64,000 nucleotides of DNA from Alphaproteobacteria bacterium. Its GTDB lineage: Bacteria > Pseudomonadota > Alphaproteobacteria > MPNO01 > UBA830. The notes under the pieces were generated by a model that worked only from the letters and a program-made list of their open reading frames with translations, was not told the origin of the DNA and did not search any database. This document shows positions 34,769 through 43,342 of the stretch, piece by piece. Where the stretch lies: positions 1 to 64,000 of the forward strand of contig JAJEBT010000171.1 of assembly GCA_022822405.1 (NCBI GenBank), in the 5' to 3' direction. A program made the translations under genes and the position numbers. How positions within the stretch are numbered: the stretch's first letter is position 1; the number at the start of each line of letters is the position of its first letter.

Positions 34769-35709
34769 GCCGAAGACCGCCGGACATCGAGCACGAGGCG
34801 GCCGCGGGTATTCTCGCCGGCCTCGACGATGCGGTGGGCCTGGGCCGCCTCTTCAAGCGGCAACACGCGGCTGATCAGCGGCCGAAGATGCCCTTCCTCG
34901 GCCAGCGCGACCACGGCCGACAGGATTTCGGGGTTGTCCTTGATGATCGCCTGGCGCACCACGACGTCCCGCCCGTCATCCTCCTTCCCGAAAGGCAGGG
35001 CAATGAGCCAGACCAGCATCCCGCCCGGTCGCAGGACGGTGCGAGAACGCGCATGGACGTTCCCGCCCAGCAGATCGAGCACGACATCCTGCTCCCCGGC
35101 CGCCACCGTGAAATCCTCGACGTCGTAGGCGATGACTCGGTCGGCGCCCAACGCCCTCACGTGGTCGGCATTGCGGGCACTGCAGGTGCCGGTGACCTCG
35201 GCGCCGAGATGCCTGCAAAGCTGCACGGCCATGCCGCCGATGGCGCCCGCGGCGGCATGGACCAGCACCCTGTCTCCGGTCTTCACGCCGGCGGTTCCGA
35301 CGATCGCGATGTGGGCGCAGACGCCCGCATGCATCACCGCCGCAGCCTCGACGAAATCCAGCCGCTCGGGCATGGCAACCACCTCGGCGACAGGGCGACA
35401 GGCGAGCTCGGCATAGGATCCCTGATCGACATGCTGGCAGGTGAAGCAGACCCGGTCGCCCGGGCTGAAACCCGCGACCCCGCCGCCGACGCCGCGGACG
35501 ATGCCGGCGCCATCCCTCCCCGGCACCTTGGGCGGCGTCACCGGAAAATGATCGACGAGATCGCCATTCCGCAGCTTGCAGTCGCCAGGCACGACGCTGA
35601 CCGCATGCACCTCGATCAGGATTTCGCCATCTCCTGGAACCGGATCCGGCATGTCGACGAGCTGCAACTCTCGAGGCCCGCCGAACCGGTCGAAACGAAT
35701 CGCCTTCAC
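34765..35709 (-). CDS. NADPH:quinone oxidoreductase-type medium-chain dehydrogenase
   Basis: 314 aa. MDR fold: MKAIRFDRFGGPRELQLVD start, GRDGAGIV, and the nucleotide-binding VLVHAAAGAIGGMAVQLCRHLG. The structural and catalytic zinc ligands are not evident, so it belongs to the zinc-free quinone oxidoreductase/enoyl reductase branch and reduces an activated double bond or quinone with NADPH. The start is GTG with CGGGAG upstream. It is first gene of the - strand operon, followed by hyuA with an ATGA overlap, so it likely reduces a ring or enone before HyuAB acts. Confidence 0.88.
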   Translation of the reverse strand: MKAIRFDRFGGPRELQLVDMPDPVPGDGEILIEVHAVSVVPGDCKLRNGDLVDHFPVTPPKVPGRDGAGIVRGVGGGVAGFSPGDRVCFTCQHVDQGSYAELACRPVAEVVAMPERLDFVEAAAVMHAGVCAHIAIVGTAGVKTGDRVLVHAAAGAIGGMAVQLCRHLGAEVTGTCSARNADHVRALGADRVIAYDVEDFTVAAGEQDVVLDLLGGNVHARSRTVLRPGGMLVWLIALPFGKEDDGRDVVVRQAIIKDNPEILSAVVALAEEGHLRPLISRVLPLEEAAQAHRIVEAGENTRGRLVLDVRRSSA

Positions 35710-36116
35710 CGCGCGTCTCCCGTCCCGGGACCGCGGCCAGCATACCCAGCCCAGCCCGGATCCGGCACACTATCGGCATTCCTGCGCGCCATGCAAGGTT
35801 TGGCATGACAGGCTGGCGCCGAACTGCCGCGCACGCGTCGGGATGCGACCGCGGCCAGGGGACGTCTTGACGAAGGCGAACCGCCCGGCGTCGTCTCCGC
35901 CCATCCCGTCCAGGCAGGTCCACTTCTCCTGCCGGATTTCGCAGATGAAAGCCGGAACGATTTCGGAAACGGTCTGCGGGTGCCGTCGAAGCGCTCACCG
36001 GCGCGCCCCTCATGGCTATCGTCCATAAAGTGGCCTCCGTGACTGTGTTGAGGACGGTTTCGCCGATCGTCTTCACGGACTCATCGAGCCGGCCCGGAGA
36101 CGGAACGAAGGGCCGC
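35710..36116. other. Intergenic region (407 bp) between vapC and the quinone oxidoreductase
   Basis: No recognised gene. A - strand frame ending at 35770 stays open for about 70 codons (VPAFICEIRQEKWTCLDG…) with reasonable codon use but no start; possibly a gene remnant. The promoter of the downstream operon should lie here, but I could not pick a convincing one. Confidence 0.4.
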
Positions 36117-36518
36117 TCATGGTAGATCCGCTTCCCATGGAATCGAGAAACCCAACTTCTCCGCGACGGCGCTCTGCCGGGTATCGAGCGTGGCAAACGA
36201 AAGGCCGCCGGCTTCGGGGGACACATAGAGGGCCGTCGCGACGTGCCACAGGTCGGCGCCCCGCAGATAGCCCGTCTCAAGCACTGCCGCAAACTCGGGA
36301 GCAAGCGCCCTGTCGGGCAGGATCCATTCGATCCCTGTGGTCGCGGCCTCCTGGAAAAGCAGATTTTCGCGTGCGAACGCTGCCCGTAGTTCGGCTTCGA
36401 GCAGGTTGGAAGATATCAGGCGGGCAAATTCGTCAAGTCGGCGCGCATGCTCCGCAGCGTCCGGTTCACCAAAGGCGATGGCTGTCAACACCGAGGTGTC
36501 GACATACGCGACGCTCAT
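36117..36518 (-). CDS. vapC: VapC-type PIN-domain ribonuclease toxin
   Basis: 133 aa PIN domain: N-terminal YVDTSVLTAIAF with the first acidic residue, a middle Glu (SSNLLEAEL), and the later acidic cluster around LRGADLWHVATAL and FATLDTRQ. It is a Mg2+-dependent RNase that cleaves tRNA or rRNA in the VapC family. It overlaps the antitoxin gene by ATGA and is translated after it. Confidence 0.9.
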   Translation of the reverse strand: MSVAYVDTSVLTAIAFGEPDAAEHARRLDEFARLISSNLLEAELRAAFARENLLFQEAATTGIEWILPDRALAPEFAAVLETGYLRGADLWHVATALYVSPEAGGLSFATLDTRQSAVAEKLGFSIPWEADLP

Positions 36519-36793
36519 TCGCCGCGCTCGGCCAAAAACCGCGCCAAGGCGCCGGGCCGTCGTTGGATTGGTCGCAACGTCCGCTTCGGCAGCGCCGGGC
36601 TAACCAGGACGCCTCTGCGCTCGAGATCCTCCAGCCGCTCGTCGAGCGTCGGTGTAGGCCGCCGCCCAATTGCGCGGATTTCCGCCACCGGCTCCCCGCG
36701 ATAGGAGACGGTGACCGTACTGCCTTCGCGCACACGCCGAATGACCTCGGAGAACCGCGCCTTCGCCTCGTAGATCGAATAGTTGAGCGCCAT
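36515..36793 (-). CDS. Phd/YefM-family antitoxin
   Basis: 92 aa. The N-terminal Phd fold (LNYSIYEAKARFSEVIRRVREG then VTVSYRGEPVAEI) binds DNA. The C-terminal Arg-rich tail wraps the PIN toxin. It lies upstream of and overlaps vapC. A perfect palindrome directly upstream (36806-36820) is the probable self-repression site. Confidence 0.9.
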   Translation of the reverse strand: MALNYSIYEAKARFSEVIRRVREGSTVTVSYRGEPVAEIRAIGRRPTPTLDERLEDLERRGVLVSPALPKRTLRPIQRRPGALARFLAERGE

Positions 36794-37350
36794 GGCTTCA
36801 TCTTAACTAGTCAGACTAGTCATATCAAGCATGAGTATTGTGAAATTATCGGGACTGACATCAAGCTCGTCAGGTCAGGCTGTGCTCCGCTGCCCATGCC
36901 GTCATTCCCGGTGAACGAGCGCTTCCAAAGACATGAACGCCACCGATGTGATTGCAAAAGCTCCAGCCGTCTTCGGTTATGACAAGCGCCGTTCCGTGAT
37001 CATCAACATTAAGGTGCCACAGGTGCGCGCCCGCGAAGGGCCGATCGCGGCAGGGCCCCCGGCATCGAGCCCGTGACCCGCAGGCACTCCGGCGAGATTC
37101 CTGAAGGATGCCGGCGGCCCCGTGAGGGTGCCACTGCCGGCACAGCCGAACGCCATCGCCGCCTGCCCCGCGGCCGCGAGCGGGCAGAGCCAGCGCGGCC
37201 ACCCCATGGGCCCCGGAAGAGAACATCCAGAGCCGATCTCCATGTATCCAATCTACCGTGACCCGTCACGCAGGGCTCGGCCGTGATAGACTGGCGCGAA
37301 TCGTTGTGGCCCATGGCGTCGGAAGGCGGCAGCACCCGGTGGAGGTCTTC
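36794..37350. other. Intergenic region (557 bp) between the TA pair and the amidase operon
   Basis: Contains the antitoxin operator at its left end. In 36870-37243 two overlapping - strand frames are open (one reading …LNVDDHGTALVITEDGWSF…), which could be a frameshifted remnant of a small protein; no domain is recognised. Confidence 0.4.
36806..36820. promoter_or_regulatory. Palindromic operator of the VapC/Phd-type pair
   Basis: ACTAGTC-A-GACTAGT, a perfect 15-bp palindrome 13 bp upstream of the antitoxin ATG, in an AT-richer pocket. It is a typical binding site for the antitoxin N-terminal domain. Confidence 0.65.
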
Positions 37351-37560
37351 ATGAAAAGAATGCGCCCGGTTTCCGGCGAGGATCTTGCCGCTCTCGCCCG
37401 GGCCAAGATCGGCCTTGCTTTTGGCGCCGACCGCCTGCAGGCGCTTGCTGCCGAACTCGAACGCTATGACCGGGCGCTCGCAGATGCGGGCTGGCCCAGC
37501 CTCGGCGCCGACCCCACGCGGGACCACCAGTTGCGGTTGAACCGGGCGCGCCGACCTTGA
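37351..37560 (+). CDS. Small AtzG/GatC-like putative amidase subunit
   Basis: 69 aa, helical, charged (EDLAALARAKIGLAFGADRLQALAAELERYD). I do not recognise it with certainty. Size, helical content and position directly before an amidase recall AtzG-like (DUF4089) or GatC subunits, which brace the amidase and are needed for its stability. ATG is preceded by GGAGG. Its stop overlaps the amidase start as TTGA, so the two are translationally coupled. The track ORF starts earlier at 37258, without a good RBS. Confidence 0.6.
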   Translation: MKRMRPVSGEDLAALARAKIGLAFGADRLQALAAELERYDRALADAGWPSLGADPTRDHQLRLNRARRP

Positions 37561-38975
37561 GCGAGACGCTGGCCGACCTGACCCTTTGGGAGGCGTCCAC
37601 CCTTCTCGCAGACCGGGAGGTCTCGTCGCGCGAACTCGCCGCCGCCTGTCTGTACCGCATCGAGCGGTTGCAGCCGGCGGTCAATGCCTTCCTCTCGGTC
37701 GAAGCCGACAGTGCTCTCGCCGCGGCCGACGCCGCCGACGAACGCCACCGGCAGGGCCGTGCCCTAGGCCGCCTCGACGGGATACCGGTAGCTCACAAGG
37801 ACTTGTTCGACCGGATCGGCAGGACGACCACGGCCGGCAGCATCATGCTGAAGGAACGGACGGCCGGTGCGACGGCGGCGGTGCTGGCGCGCCTCGACGC
37901 AGCCGGCGCTGTCGAGATCGGCACCTTGAACCTTTCGGAATTCGCGGCAGGGGCGACAGGACATAACCGGCATTACGGCGATTGCCGCAACCCGTGGGAT
38001 CCCGAAAGAATCCCCGGCGGCTCGTCGAGCGGTTCCGCCGCCGCGGTCGCGGGCCGGATGGTGTTCGCCTCTCTCGGCACCGACACCGGCGGTTCGATCC
38101 GGCTGCCGGCGCATTTCTGCGGGGTGATCGGGCTGCGCCCGACGCAGGGCCGGATCAGCACCCTCGGCGCGTTTCCGCGAAGCTGGGCGATGGACACGGT
38201 CGGCCCCATCGCACGAACCGCACGCGACGCCGCACTTGTATTCGACGCCATCGCCGATCCGGACCCCGAGCGGTCCCAGACGGGGACGGGGAAAGGCGTG
38301 TCCGATCTCATGGAGACGTCGGCGGCAGGGATCCGCGTCGGCGTTCCGGAAGAGTATTTCTTCGACGAGGTGAGCGGCGGCATCCAGCCATCGCTGGACG
38401 CCGCGCGGCGTGTGCTCGAGGATGTCGGAGCCGTCCTGGAACCGGTCGCCGTCCCCGACCCCGGGCTGGCATTCCGGCTCGCCCAGGCCGTCGCCAAGGC
38501 CGAGGCGGCCTCGATTCACGAGCGCTGGATCCGCGAGAGGCCGAACGATTACGATCACGGCATACGTGAAGAGATGGAAGCGGGCTTCTTCATCTCGGCG
38601 GTCGATTACCTTCATGCCCTTCGGAGCCGCGGCACGGTGCTCGAGAGCTGGCTTGCAGGACCGTTCTCGAAGGTCGATCTGCTGTTCACGCCGGTCATGG
38701 ACGACCCGACGCCGCTCCTCGGCGAAAGCACGCCTCGGTCTCCGGAGGCCGCGGCATCCGTCATGGCCCGTTTCGGGCGGTGCACGCGCCCCTTCAGCTT
38801 TGTCGGATTGCCGGCGCTGTCGGTTCCCTGCGGTTTCCAGGAGGACGGAATGCCAGCCGCGTTCCAGCTGGTCGGACGGCCTGCCGACGAGGCGACGCTG
38901 CTTCGCCTCGGCCACGCATACGAGGCGGCAACGGGCTGGCACGAAGTCAGGCCGGAGTGCTGCGATACCGGCTGA
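37557..38975 (+). CDS. Amidase-signature family amidase (AtzE/GatA-like)
   Basis: 472 aa with the complete Ser-cisSer-Lys triad: Lys81 (GIPVAHKDLF), the cis-Ser in GGSSSGS (156-158) and nucleophile Ser180 (GTDTGGSIRLPA). It hydrolyses an amide to acid and ammonia in the cytoplasm. The start is TTG, coupled to the small upstream gene. The context (a biuret-amidase-like subunit upstream, HyuAB and DUF1989 nearby) suggests turnover of a nitrogen-rich compound, but a general amidase is equally possible. Confidence 0.9.
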   Translation: MSETLADLTLWEASTLLADREVSSRELAAACLYRIERLQPAVNAFLSVEADSALAAADAADERHRQGRALGRLDGIPVAHKDLFDRIGRTTTAGSIMLKERTAGATAAVLARLDAAGAVEIGTLNLSEFAAGATGHNRHYGDCRNPWDPERIPGGSSSGSAAAVAGRMVFASLGTDTGGSIRLPAHFCGVIGLRPTQGRISTLGAFPRSWAMDTVGPIARTARDAALVFDAIADPDPERSQTGTGKGVSDLMETSAAGIRVGVPEEYFFDEVSGGIQPSLDAARRVLEDVGAVLEPVAVPDPGLAFRLAQAVAKAEAASIHERWIRERPNDYDHGIREEMEAGFFISAVDYLHALRSRGTVLESWLAGPFSKVDLLFTPVMDDPTPLLGESTPRSPEAAASVMARFGRCTRPFSFVGLPALSVPCGFQEDGMPAAFQLVGRPADEATLLRLGHAYEAATGWHEVRPECCDTG

Positions 38976-39003
38976 CGGCGCCGGCACTCCACGCTCCGGA
39001 ACC

Positions 39004-39040
39004 CCATCCGGCCGGATGGGAATCTCCGCCCATATGGGCA
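39004..39040. promoter_or_regulatory. Two tandem palindromes sharing CCCAT/ATGGG half-sites
   Basis: CCCATCCGGCCGGATGGG (39004-39021, perfect 18 bp) and GCCCATATGGGC (39029-39040, perfect 12 bp), with centres 22 bp apart, between the amidase and the crotonase gene. They look like repressor sites or stacked hairpins; no matching regulator is in the window. Confidence 0.5.
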
Positions 39041-39093
39041 AGAATGAAAAGTCGACACTCCCCACCCGTCCCGAAAAAGGTCAGCGAGGCGAG

Positions 39094-39894
39094 ATGACTG
39101 CACAGCACCACGAGGCGCGTATTCTGGTCAGGGACGAGGACATGGTCCAGTGGCTGGCCTTCGACAACCCGGACAGGCGCAACGCGCTGACCTACGGCAT
39201 GGTCGAGGACGCCCTCGGCGCGGTGCGCGATTTCGGAAGCGACGGGAACAGCCGGGTGCTGGTGATCGCCGGCGGCGGCGACCGCGCCTTCGTGTCCGGC
39301 GCCGACATCTCGGAACTGGAGCGGCGGTCGGAGTCCGCGGATGCGCTGAGACGCTACGTGGCGATGACCACCGAACTCGTCGATGAGATCCGCGGGCTCG
39401 CCAAACCGACCATCGCGATGATCGGCGGCTACTGTTTCGGCGCCGGCGTGGGGCTGGCCGCGGCATGCGACCTCCGCTACGCCTCGGACGACGCCGTCCT
39501 GTCGATACCGGCGGCGAAACTCGGCGTCGCCTACGAGATGTCGTTCGCCGAAGCCGTGGTGGAAGTGGTCGGTCCGTCGGCAACCAAGGAAATGCTCTTC
39601 ACCGGCAGACGCTACGACGCCCCGGAGATCGCGCATATGGGTTTCGCAAACCGCATTCATCCGCGCGCGACGCTCCTGCGGGAGGTTACCGAGACCGCGA
39701 ACGAGATTGCACGGAACGCCCCCTTGTCCGTCCGCGCCGCTAAGCGCACCGTCGCCTATCTCCTGTCCGGGCGGGACGAACGCGACCGTCTCGAATGCGA
39801 GGCCCTGATCGCCACATGCGAAAACAGCGCCGATTTTGCCGAAGGGCGCGCAGCCTTCGCCGCAAAGCGACAGCCCGTCTTCAAGGGAGCATAG
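39094..39894 (+). CDS. Enoyl-CoA hydratase/isomerase (crotonase) family protein lacking the classical Glu pair
   Basis: 266 aa crotonase fold with the oxyanion segments FVSGADISELE and FGAGVGLAAACD. By alignment to rat enoyl-CoA hydratase, Glu144 (GGGCELAMMCD) is Gly120 and Glu164 (QPEILLG) is Ala140, so a normal syn-hydration is unlikely. Other crotonases (dehalogenases, decarboxylases, isomerases, ring hydrolases) use different residues. I take ATG 39094; the track ORF runs through the amidase. It is convergent with the CoA-transferase gene at 39.9 kb, which may supply its CoA ester. Confidence 0.88.
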   Translation: MTAQHHEARILVRDEDMVQWLAFDNPDRRNALTYGMVEDALGAVRDFGSDGNSRVLVIAGGGDRAFVSGADISELERRSESADALRRYVAMTTELVDEIRGLAKPTIAMIGGYCFGAGVGLAAACDLRYASDDAVLSIPAAKLGVAYEMSFAEAVVEVVGPSATKEMLFTGRRYDAPEIAHMGFANRIHPRATLLREVTETANEIARNAPLSVRAAKRTVAYLLSGRDERDRLECEALIATCENSADFAEGRAAFAAKRQPVFKGA

Positions 39895-39947
39895 GGATAA
39901 TCCGATAGGGCGACAGCCACTGCCAGCGGCTTCGGTACCGGAGGCTG

Positions 39948-41126
39948 TCAGACAACGCCCTTGTCACGAAGCGTCGCGATCTCGCCGGCGTCATGCCCGA
40001 GTTCTGCCAACACGTCATCTGTGTGCTCGCCAAGGAACGGCGCCAGATCAAGGGGCTGGTCTTCCCGGGATCCGTCGAACCGGACCGCGCGCCGGGCGAA
40101 TTTCTGGCGCCCCTTTCCGGGCTGTTCTACCTCGGCGAAGGTTCCGAGGTGCCGGACCTGGGGATCTCCGAACACGTCCTCCAGCGTGTTGATCGGCGCG
40201 TAGGGCACGTCATTCGCTTCCAGCCGTGGCGTCCAGTGATCCCGCGGCATGGTCTTCGCCATCGCCTTGAACTCTCCGTGGAGTTCAAGATAGTTGTCCA
40301 TCCTGAGCATGCGTTCGTGAAATCGGGGATCGTCACGTAAATGTTCGAGCCCGAAGGCGGCCGTGACGCCAAGCCAGAACTTCTCCGGCGAGGACAGGTG
40401 GACCGCGAGCAGCTTTCCGTCTTTGCAGGCCATTCCGTAAGACTGCGAGGCGCGGACGCGGGCGAGCGGCCCCTGCTCGATTCCCTGCAAGACCATGTTG
40501 GCGAACGGATCGGGGATGAACCAGATCGCGCTTTCGATCATGTTGACGTCGATTCGCCTTGGTGCCCCCCCGCGCTCGCGCTCGAACAGCGCGCCGAGAA
40601 TGCCATAGCAAGCGTTGATGCCGGTCATGTTGTCGGCGATCGTCGGTCCCGTGATCGTCGGATTCTCGGGATCAACAAACAGGCTGGTGATCCCTGACAG
40701 GGACTGCGCCACCGCGTCGTAGGCAGGGCGCTTGTCGTAGGGCCCGTCCTCTCCGAACCCGGTGATCGAGCAATAAATCAGATTCGGGCTTCGCGCGCGC
40801 AGGACATCGAGCGGCAGTCCGAGCCGTTCCATAACGCCGGGGCGGAAATTCTCAATCAGCACGTCCGCCCATTCGGCCAGCTGCAGCACGATCTCGCGCC
40901 CTTCGTCGCTCCGAAGGTCGAGCGTAATCGAGCGCTTGTTCCGGTTGTAGGCGGTAAACTGTCCTGAATATGTTCCACCGCGCCACGCCCGGAACATGTC
41001 TCCGCCATCGGGCTTCTCGACCTTGATGACGTCGGCGCCAAGATCACCCAGCATCTGCCCGCACAATGATCCCGTGATCATCGTCGTCAGTTCGAGGATG
41101 CGCACCCCTTCAAGCGGTCCCGGCAC
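39948..41126 (-). CDS. CaiB/BaiF-type CoA-transferase
   Basis: 392 aa, class III. It has ILELTTMITGSLCGQMLGDLGADVIKVEKP at the start (quoted in parts: LGDLGADVIKVEKP), FRPGVMERLGL, and the catalytic Asp in GPTIADNMTG. GTG start with AGGAG just upstream. It lies 17 nt after the Rieske oxygenase gene on the same strand. This suggests the oxygenase product, or an acid released from it, is CoA-activated. Confidence 0.92.
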   Translation of the reverse strand: MPGPLEGVRILELTTMITGSLCGQMLGDLGADVIKVEKPDGGDMFRAWRGGTYSGQFTAYNRNKRSITLDLRSDEGREIVLQLAEWADVLIENFRPGVMERLGLPLDVLRARSPNLIYCSITGFGEDGPYDKRPAYDAVAQSLSGITSLFVDPENPTITGPTIADNMTGINACYGILGALFERERGGAPRRIDVNMIESAIWFIPDPFANMVLQGIEQGPLARVRASQSYGMACKDGKLLAVHLSSPEKFWLGVTAAFGLEHLRDDPRFHERMLRMDNYLELHGEFKAMAKTMPRDHWTPRLEANDVPYAPINTLEDVFGDPQVRHLGTFAEVEQPGKGRQKFARRAVRFDGSREDQPLDLAPFLGEHTDDVLAELGHDAGEIATLRDKGVV

Positions 41127-41143
41127 CGTCTCCTGCTCCGCGC

Positions 41144-42184
41144 TCAGGACTGCTGCTGCTCGGCGGCAATCAGCTCGTCGAGCATATTCCGCGCCAGGAT
41201 ATTGGGCGCGTCGCCGTTGATGTCGATCTCGTGCGCCCCGTTCACGCTGCTGATGTTTCGCTGCTGCGCCTCAAGGATGACCTTGTCCTCGTCGAACACA
41301 TCCGTGAACTGGGTGCGGTAGATCTCGTCCCACTCCTCCGAATCTATCTTGAAATGCCGCGCATGGGCATAGAAATAATGGGTCGAGGTCTCCGTCTCCG
41401 GTGTCGGGACGTTCATGACCTTCATCTCGACTCCCCTGGCCTCGTCGGCCTCGCCGGGCGTGATGCCGGTGCCGACCTCGACTGATCCCGCGTCATTGAC
41501 GATATAGCATGGAAGGTCGGAGGTGGTAATCAGCCAACGGTCGACATTGCCCTCGAATCCCCCCGCCTTCTTGTAGAACGGCGCCGGCGGACGGTCGAGC
41601 ACCAGCCGGGTCATTACAGCGCGGCGGTCGAAGCGCTGCGTCTTGACCGGGAAATCCATAATGTCGAGATTGCCGATCGACGAGGTGTGGACATAGGACA
41701 GGTGCGTGATGTCGAACAGGTTGTCGGAAATCAGCAGGTAGTTTGCCTCCACATGCAGCGGCGTGCTGCCGCGGCCCGGGATCGTTTTCCATTCCGGGCT
41801 CTCGCACCACCACCAGTCGGGCAGCAGGGCTTCGTCGACCCGGTCGGGATCGCCCGGCCAGATCCACACCCATCCGTAGCGCCTGACCACCGGATAGGCG
41901 CGAACCTCGGCTCCCGGCGGAATCTTCGACTGCCCGGGCACCTTCACGCAGGTTCCCGACCGGTTGAATTCGAGCCCGTGATAGCCGCACTGGATGCGTT
42001 CGCCGACTACCGTTCCAAGCGACAGTGGCAGCGAGCGGTGACAGCACCGGTCCTCCAGAGCCGCGATTTCGCCATCTGCCATGCGGAAGAGAACGACGGG
42101 GTCGCCGAGAATCGTCCGCGCGAAGGGCTGATCGCCGATCTCGGCCTCCCAGGCGGCAACATACCAGGCGTTTCGCAGAAACAT
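41144..42184 (-). CDS. Rieske non-heme iron oxygenase, alpha subunit (vanillate demethylase-like)
   Basis: 346 aa. The Rieske [2Fe-2S] ligands are CCH at 47-49 (C-x-H) and CGYH at 66-69 (C-x2-H). The mononuclear iron site is NLFDITHLSYVH in the C-terminal domain. Length and MFLRNAWYVAAW start match single-component-type oxygenases such as VanA or TsaM that demethylate or hydroxylate aromatic ethers. A strong GGGGAGGGA RBS precedes the ATG. No ferredoxin reductase partner is in the window, so it must borrow one. Confidence 0.92.
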   Translation of the reverse strand: MFLRNAWYVAAWEAEIGDQPFARTILGDPVVLFRMADGEIAALEDRCCHRSLPLSLGTVVGERIQCGYHGLEFNRSGTCVKVPGQSKIPPGAEVRAYPVVRRYGWVWIWPGDPDRVDEALLPDWWWCESPEWKTIPGRGSTPLHVEANYLLISDNLFDITHLSYVHTSSIGNLDIMDFPVKTQRFDRRAVMTRLVLDRPPAPFYKKAGGFEGNVDRWLITTSDLPCYIVNDAGSVEVGTGITPGEADEARGVEMKVMNVPTPETETSTHYFYAHARHFKIDSEEWDEIYRTQFTDVFDEDKVILEAQQRNISSVNGAHEIDINGDAPNILARNMLDELIAAEQQQS

Positions 42185-42579
42185 GTTCCCTCCCCTTCAT
42201 CGAGTGGCCGGACTGACGCGCCCCTACCGCCAGAGCTGGCTGCGGTGTGCCCCCGACCCCGTTCCGAATCCGGCTATTCGCGGAATCGGCCCCTCGGACG
42301 GATACTCTCCGGACGGAACCATGCCAACAGCGACAGATGGCGGAAACCCTAGGATATCTGGCTTTCCGAAGTCAAGGCCGACGGCTTCCGTCACGTCGCG
42401 CAACATACCGGTCCCGTCGCGGGACAAGTCCGCGGACCGGCGGCTCCGACACGGACATCGGGTCATCGTGCACTGCACCCGGAAATTCGTTCGGATCGCC
42501 ACGGCGACGGCGCCTGGAGCATCATCTCCGAGGGCCTCCCACAACGCACGGGCGAGCCTGGACGCGTGGAGCCTGCACC
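42185..42579. other. Intergenic region (395 bp) between SDR and Rieske genes
   Basis: A - strand frame of 106 codons (42224-42544) is open but shows no recognisable domain, and I do not call it. A TTGACT box on the - strand at 42370-42375 could be a -35 for the Rieske/CoA-transferase pair. Confidence 0.4.
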
Positions 42580-43329
42580 CTATCCGAAGGCCGCGCCGCC
42601 ATTGACGTTGACATTCTCGCCGGTGATGAAGCCCGCGTCGTCGGACAGCAGCCAGATGGCAGTGGACGCCTGGTCCTCGGGCTGCGAAATCCGGCCGAGC
42701 GCGGCGCGCGCCGCCGCGCCCTTCTTCGCCTCGGCCGTGTAGTTGGACGTCATCGCCGTCTCGACAACACCGGGGCTCAAGGCGTTGACGCGGATGCCGT
42801 GGCGTCCCCAGGACTTTGCAAGGCAGCGAACAAGAATCAGGACACCGCCCTTCGATGTCGTGTAGGCAGGGCCTCCGCGTCCCTGTTCGCCGGTGCCGCC
42901 CATCAGCACGCCGCCCGACGCGGTCAGCACCATCGCGCCGCGGGTGCCGTGCTTGATCATCGTCTCGGCCACCGCCTTGGCCATGAGGAACGATCCGGTC
43001 ACGTTGATCGAGAGGATCCGGTTGAACTCTTCGGCGTCCGCTTCCTGCCAGTTGAGCTTCGAGTGCGCTGCAGCGAAATGGGCAAGGCCGTCGACGCCTC
43101 CGAACGCGGATACCGCCGCGGCGCTGGCGCGTGCCGCCGTTTCCGGCAGGGCGACATCGCCCGCGACCAGCCTGAGGCTGCCGGTCTCGCCGCCGTGCTC
43201 GGCCTCAAGAGCGTCGCGGCCGAGATCCACGGCAACCACGCGGTTGCCCTGTTCGAGAAGGCGCGTAGCGCAGGCGCGCCCGATTCCGCTCGCCGCGCCG
43301 GTTACGATGATGGTTCTGTCTGCAAGCAC
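42580..43329 (-). CDS. Short-chain dehydrogenase/reductase
   Basis: 249 aa classical SDR: coenzyme loop TGAASGIG, acidic VDLGRD after beta-2 suggesting NAD(H), NNAG-position variant FAAAH, catalytic Ser in VLTASGG and YTTSK for Tyr-x3-Lys, and a C-terminal FITGENVNVNGG. It oxidises an alcohol or reduces a ketone. GTG start with GGGAGG. It is between the Rieske gene and an exporter, on the same strand. Confidence 0.9.
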   Translation of the reverse strand: MLADRTIIVTGAASGIGRACATRLLEQGNRVVAVDLGRDALEAEHGGETGSLRLVAGDVALPETAARASAAAVSAFGGVDGLAHFAAAHSKLNWQEADAEEFNRILSINVTGSFLMAKAVAETMIKHGTRGAMVLTASGGVLMGGTGEQGRGGPAYTTSKGGVLILVRCLAKSWGRHGIRVNALSPGVVETAMTSNYTAEAKKGAAARAALGRISQPEDQASTAIWLLSDDAGFITGENVNVNGGAAFG

Positions 43330-43342
43330 GATGCTGCCTCCC

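Noticed and set aside
42224-42544. 106-codon - strand ORF between SDR and Rieske genes
   Set aside because: No homology I can name, no good RBS and mixed third-position bias; kept only as a note in the intergenic entry.
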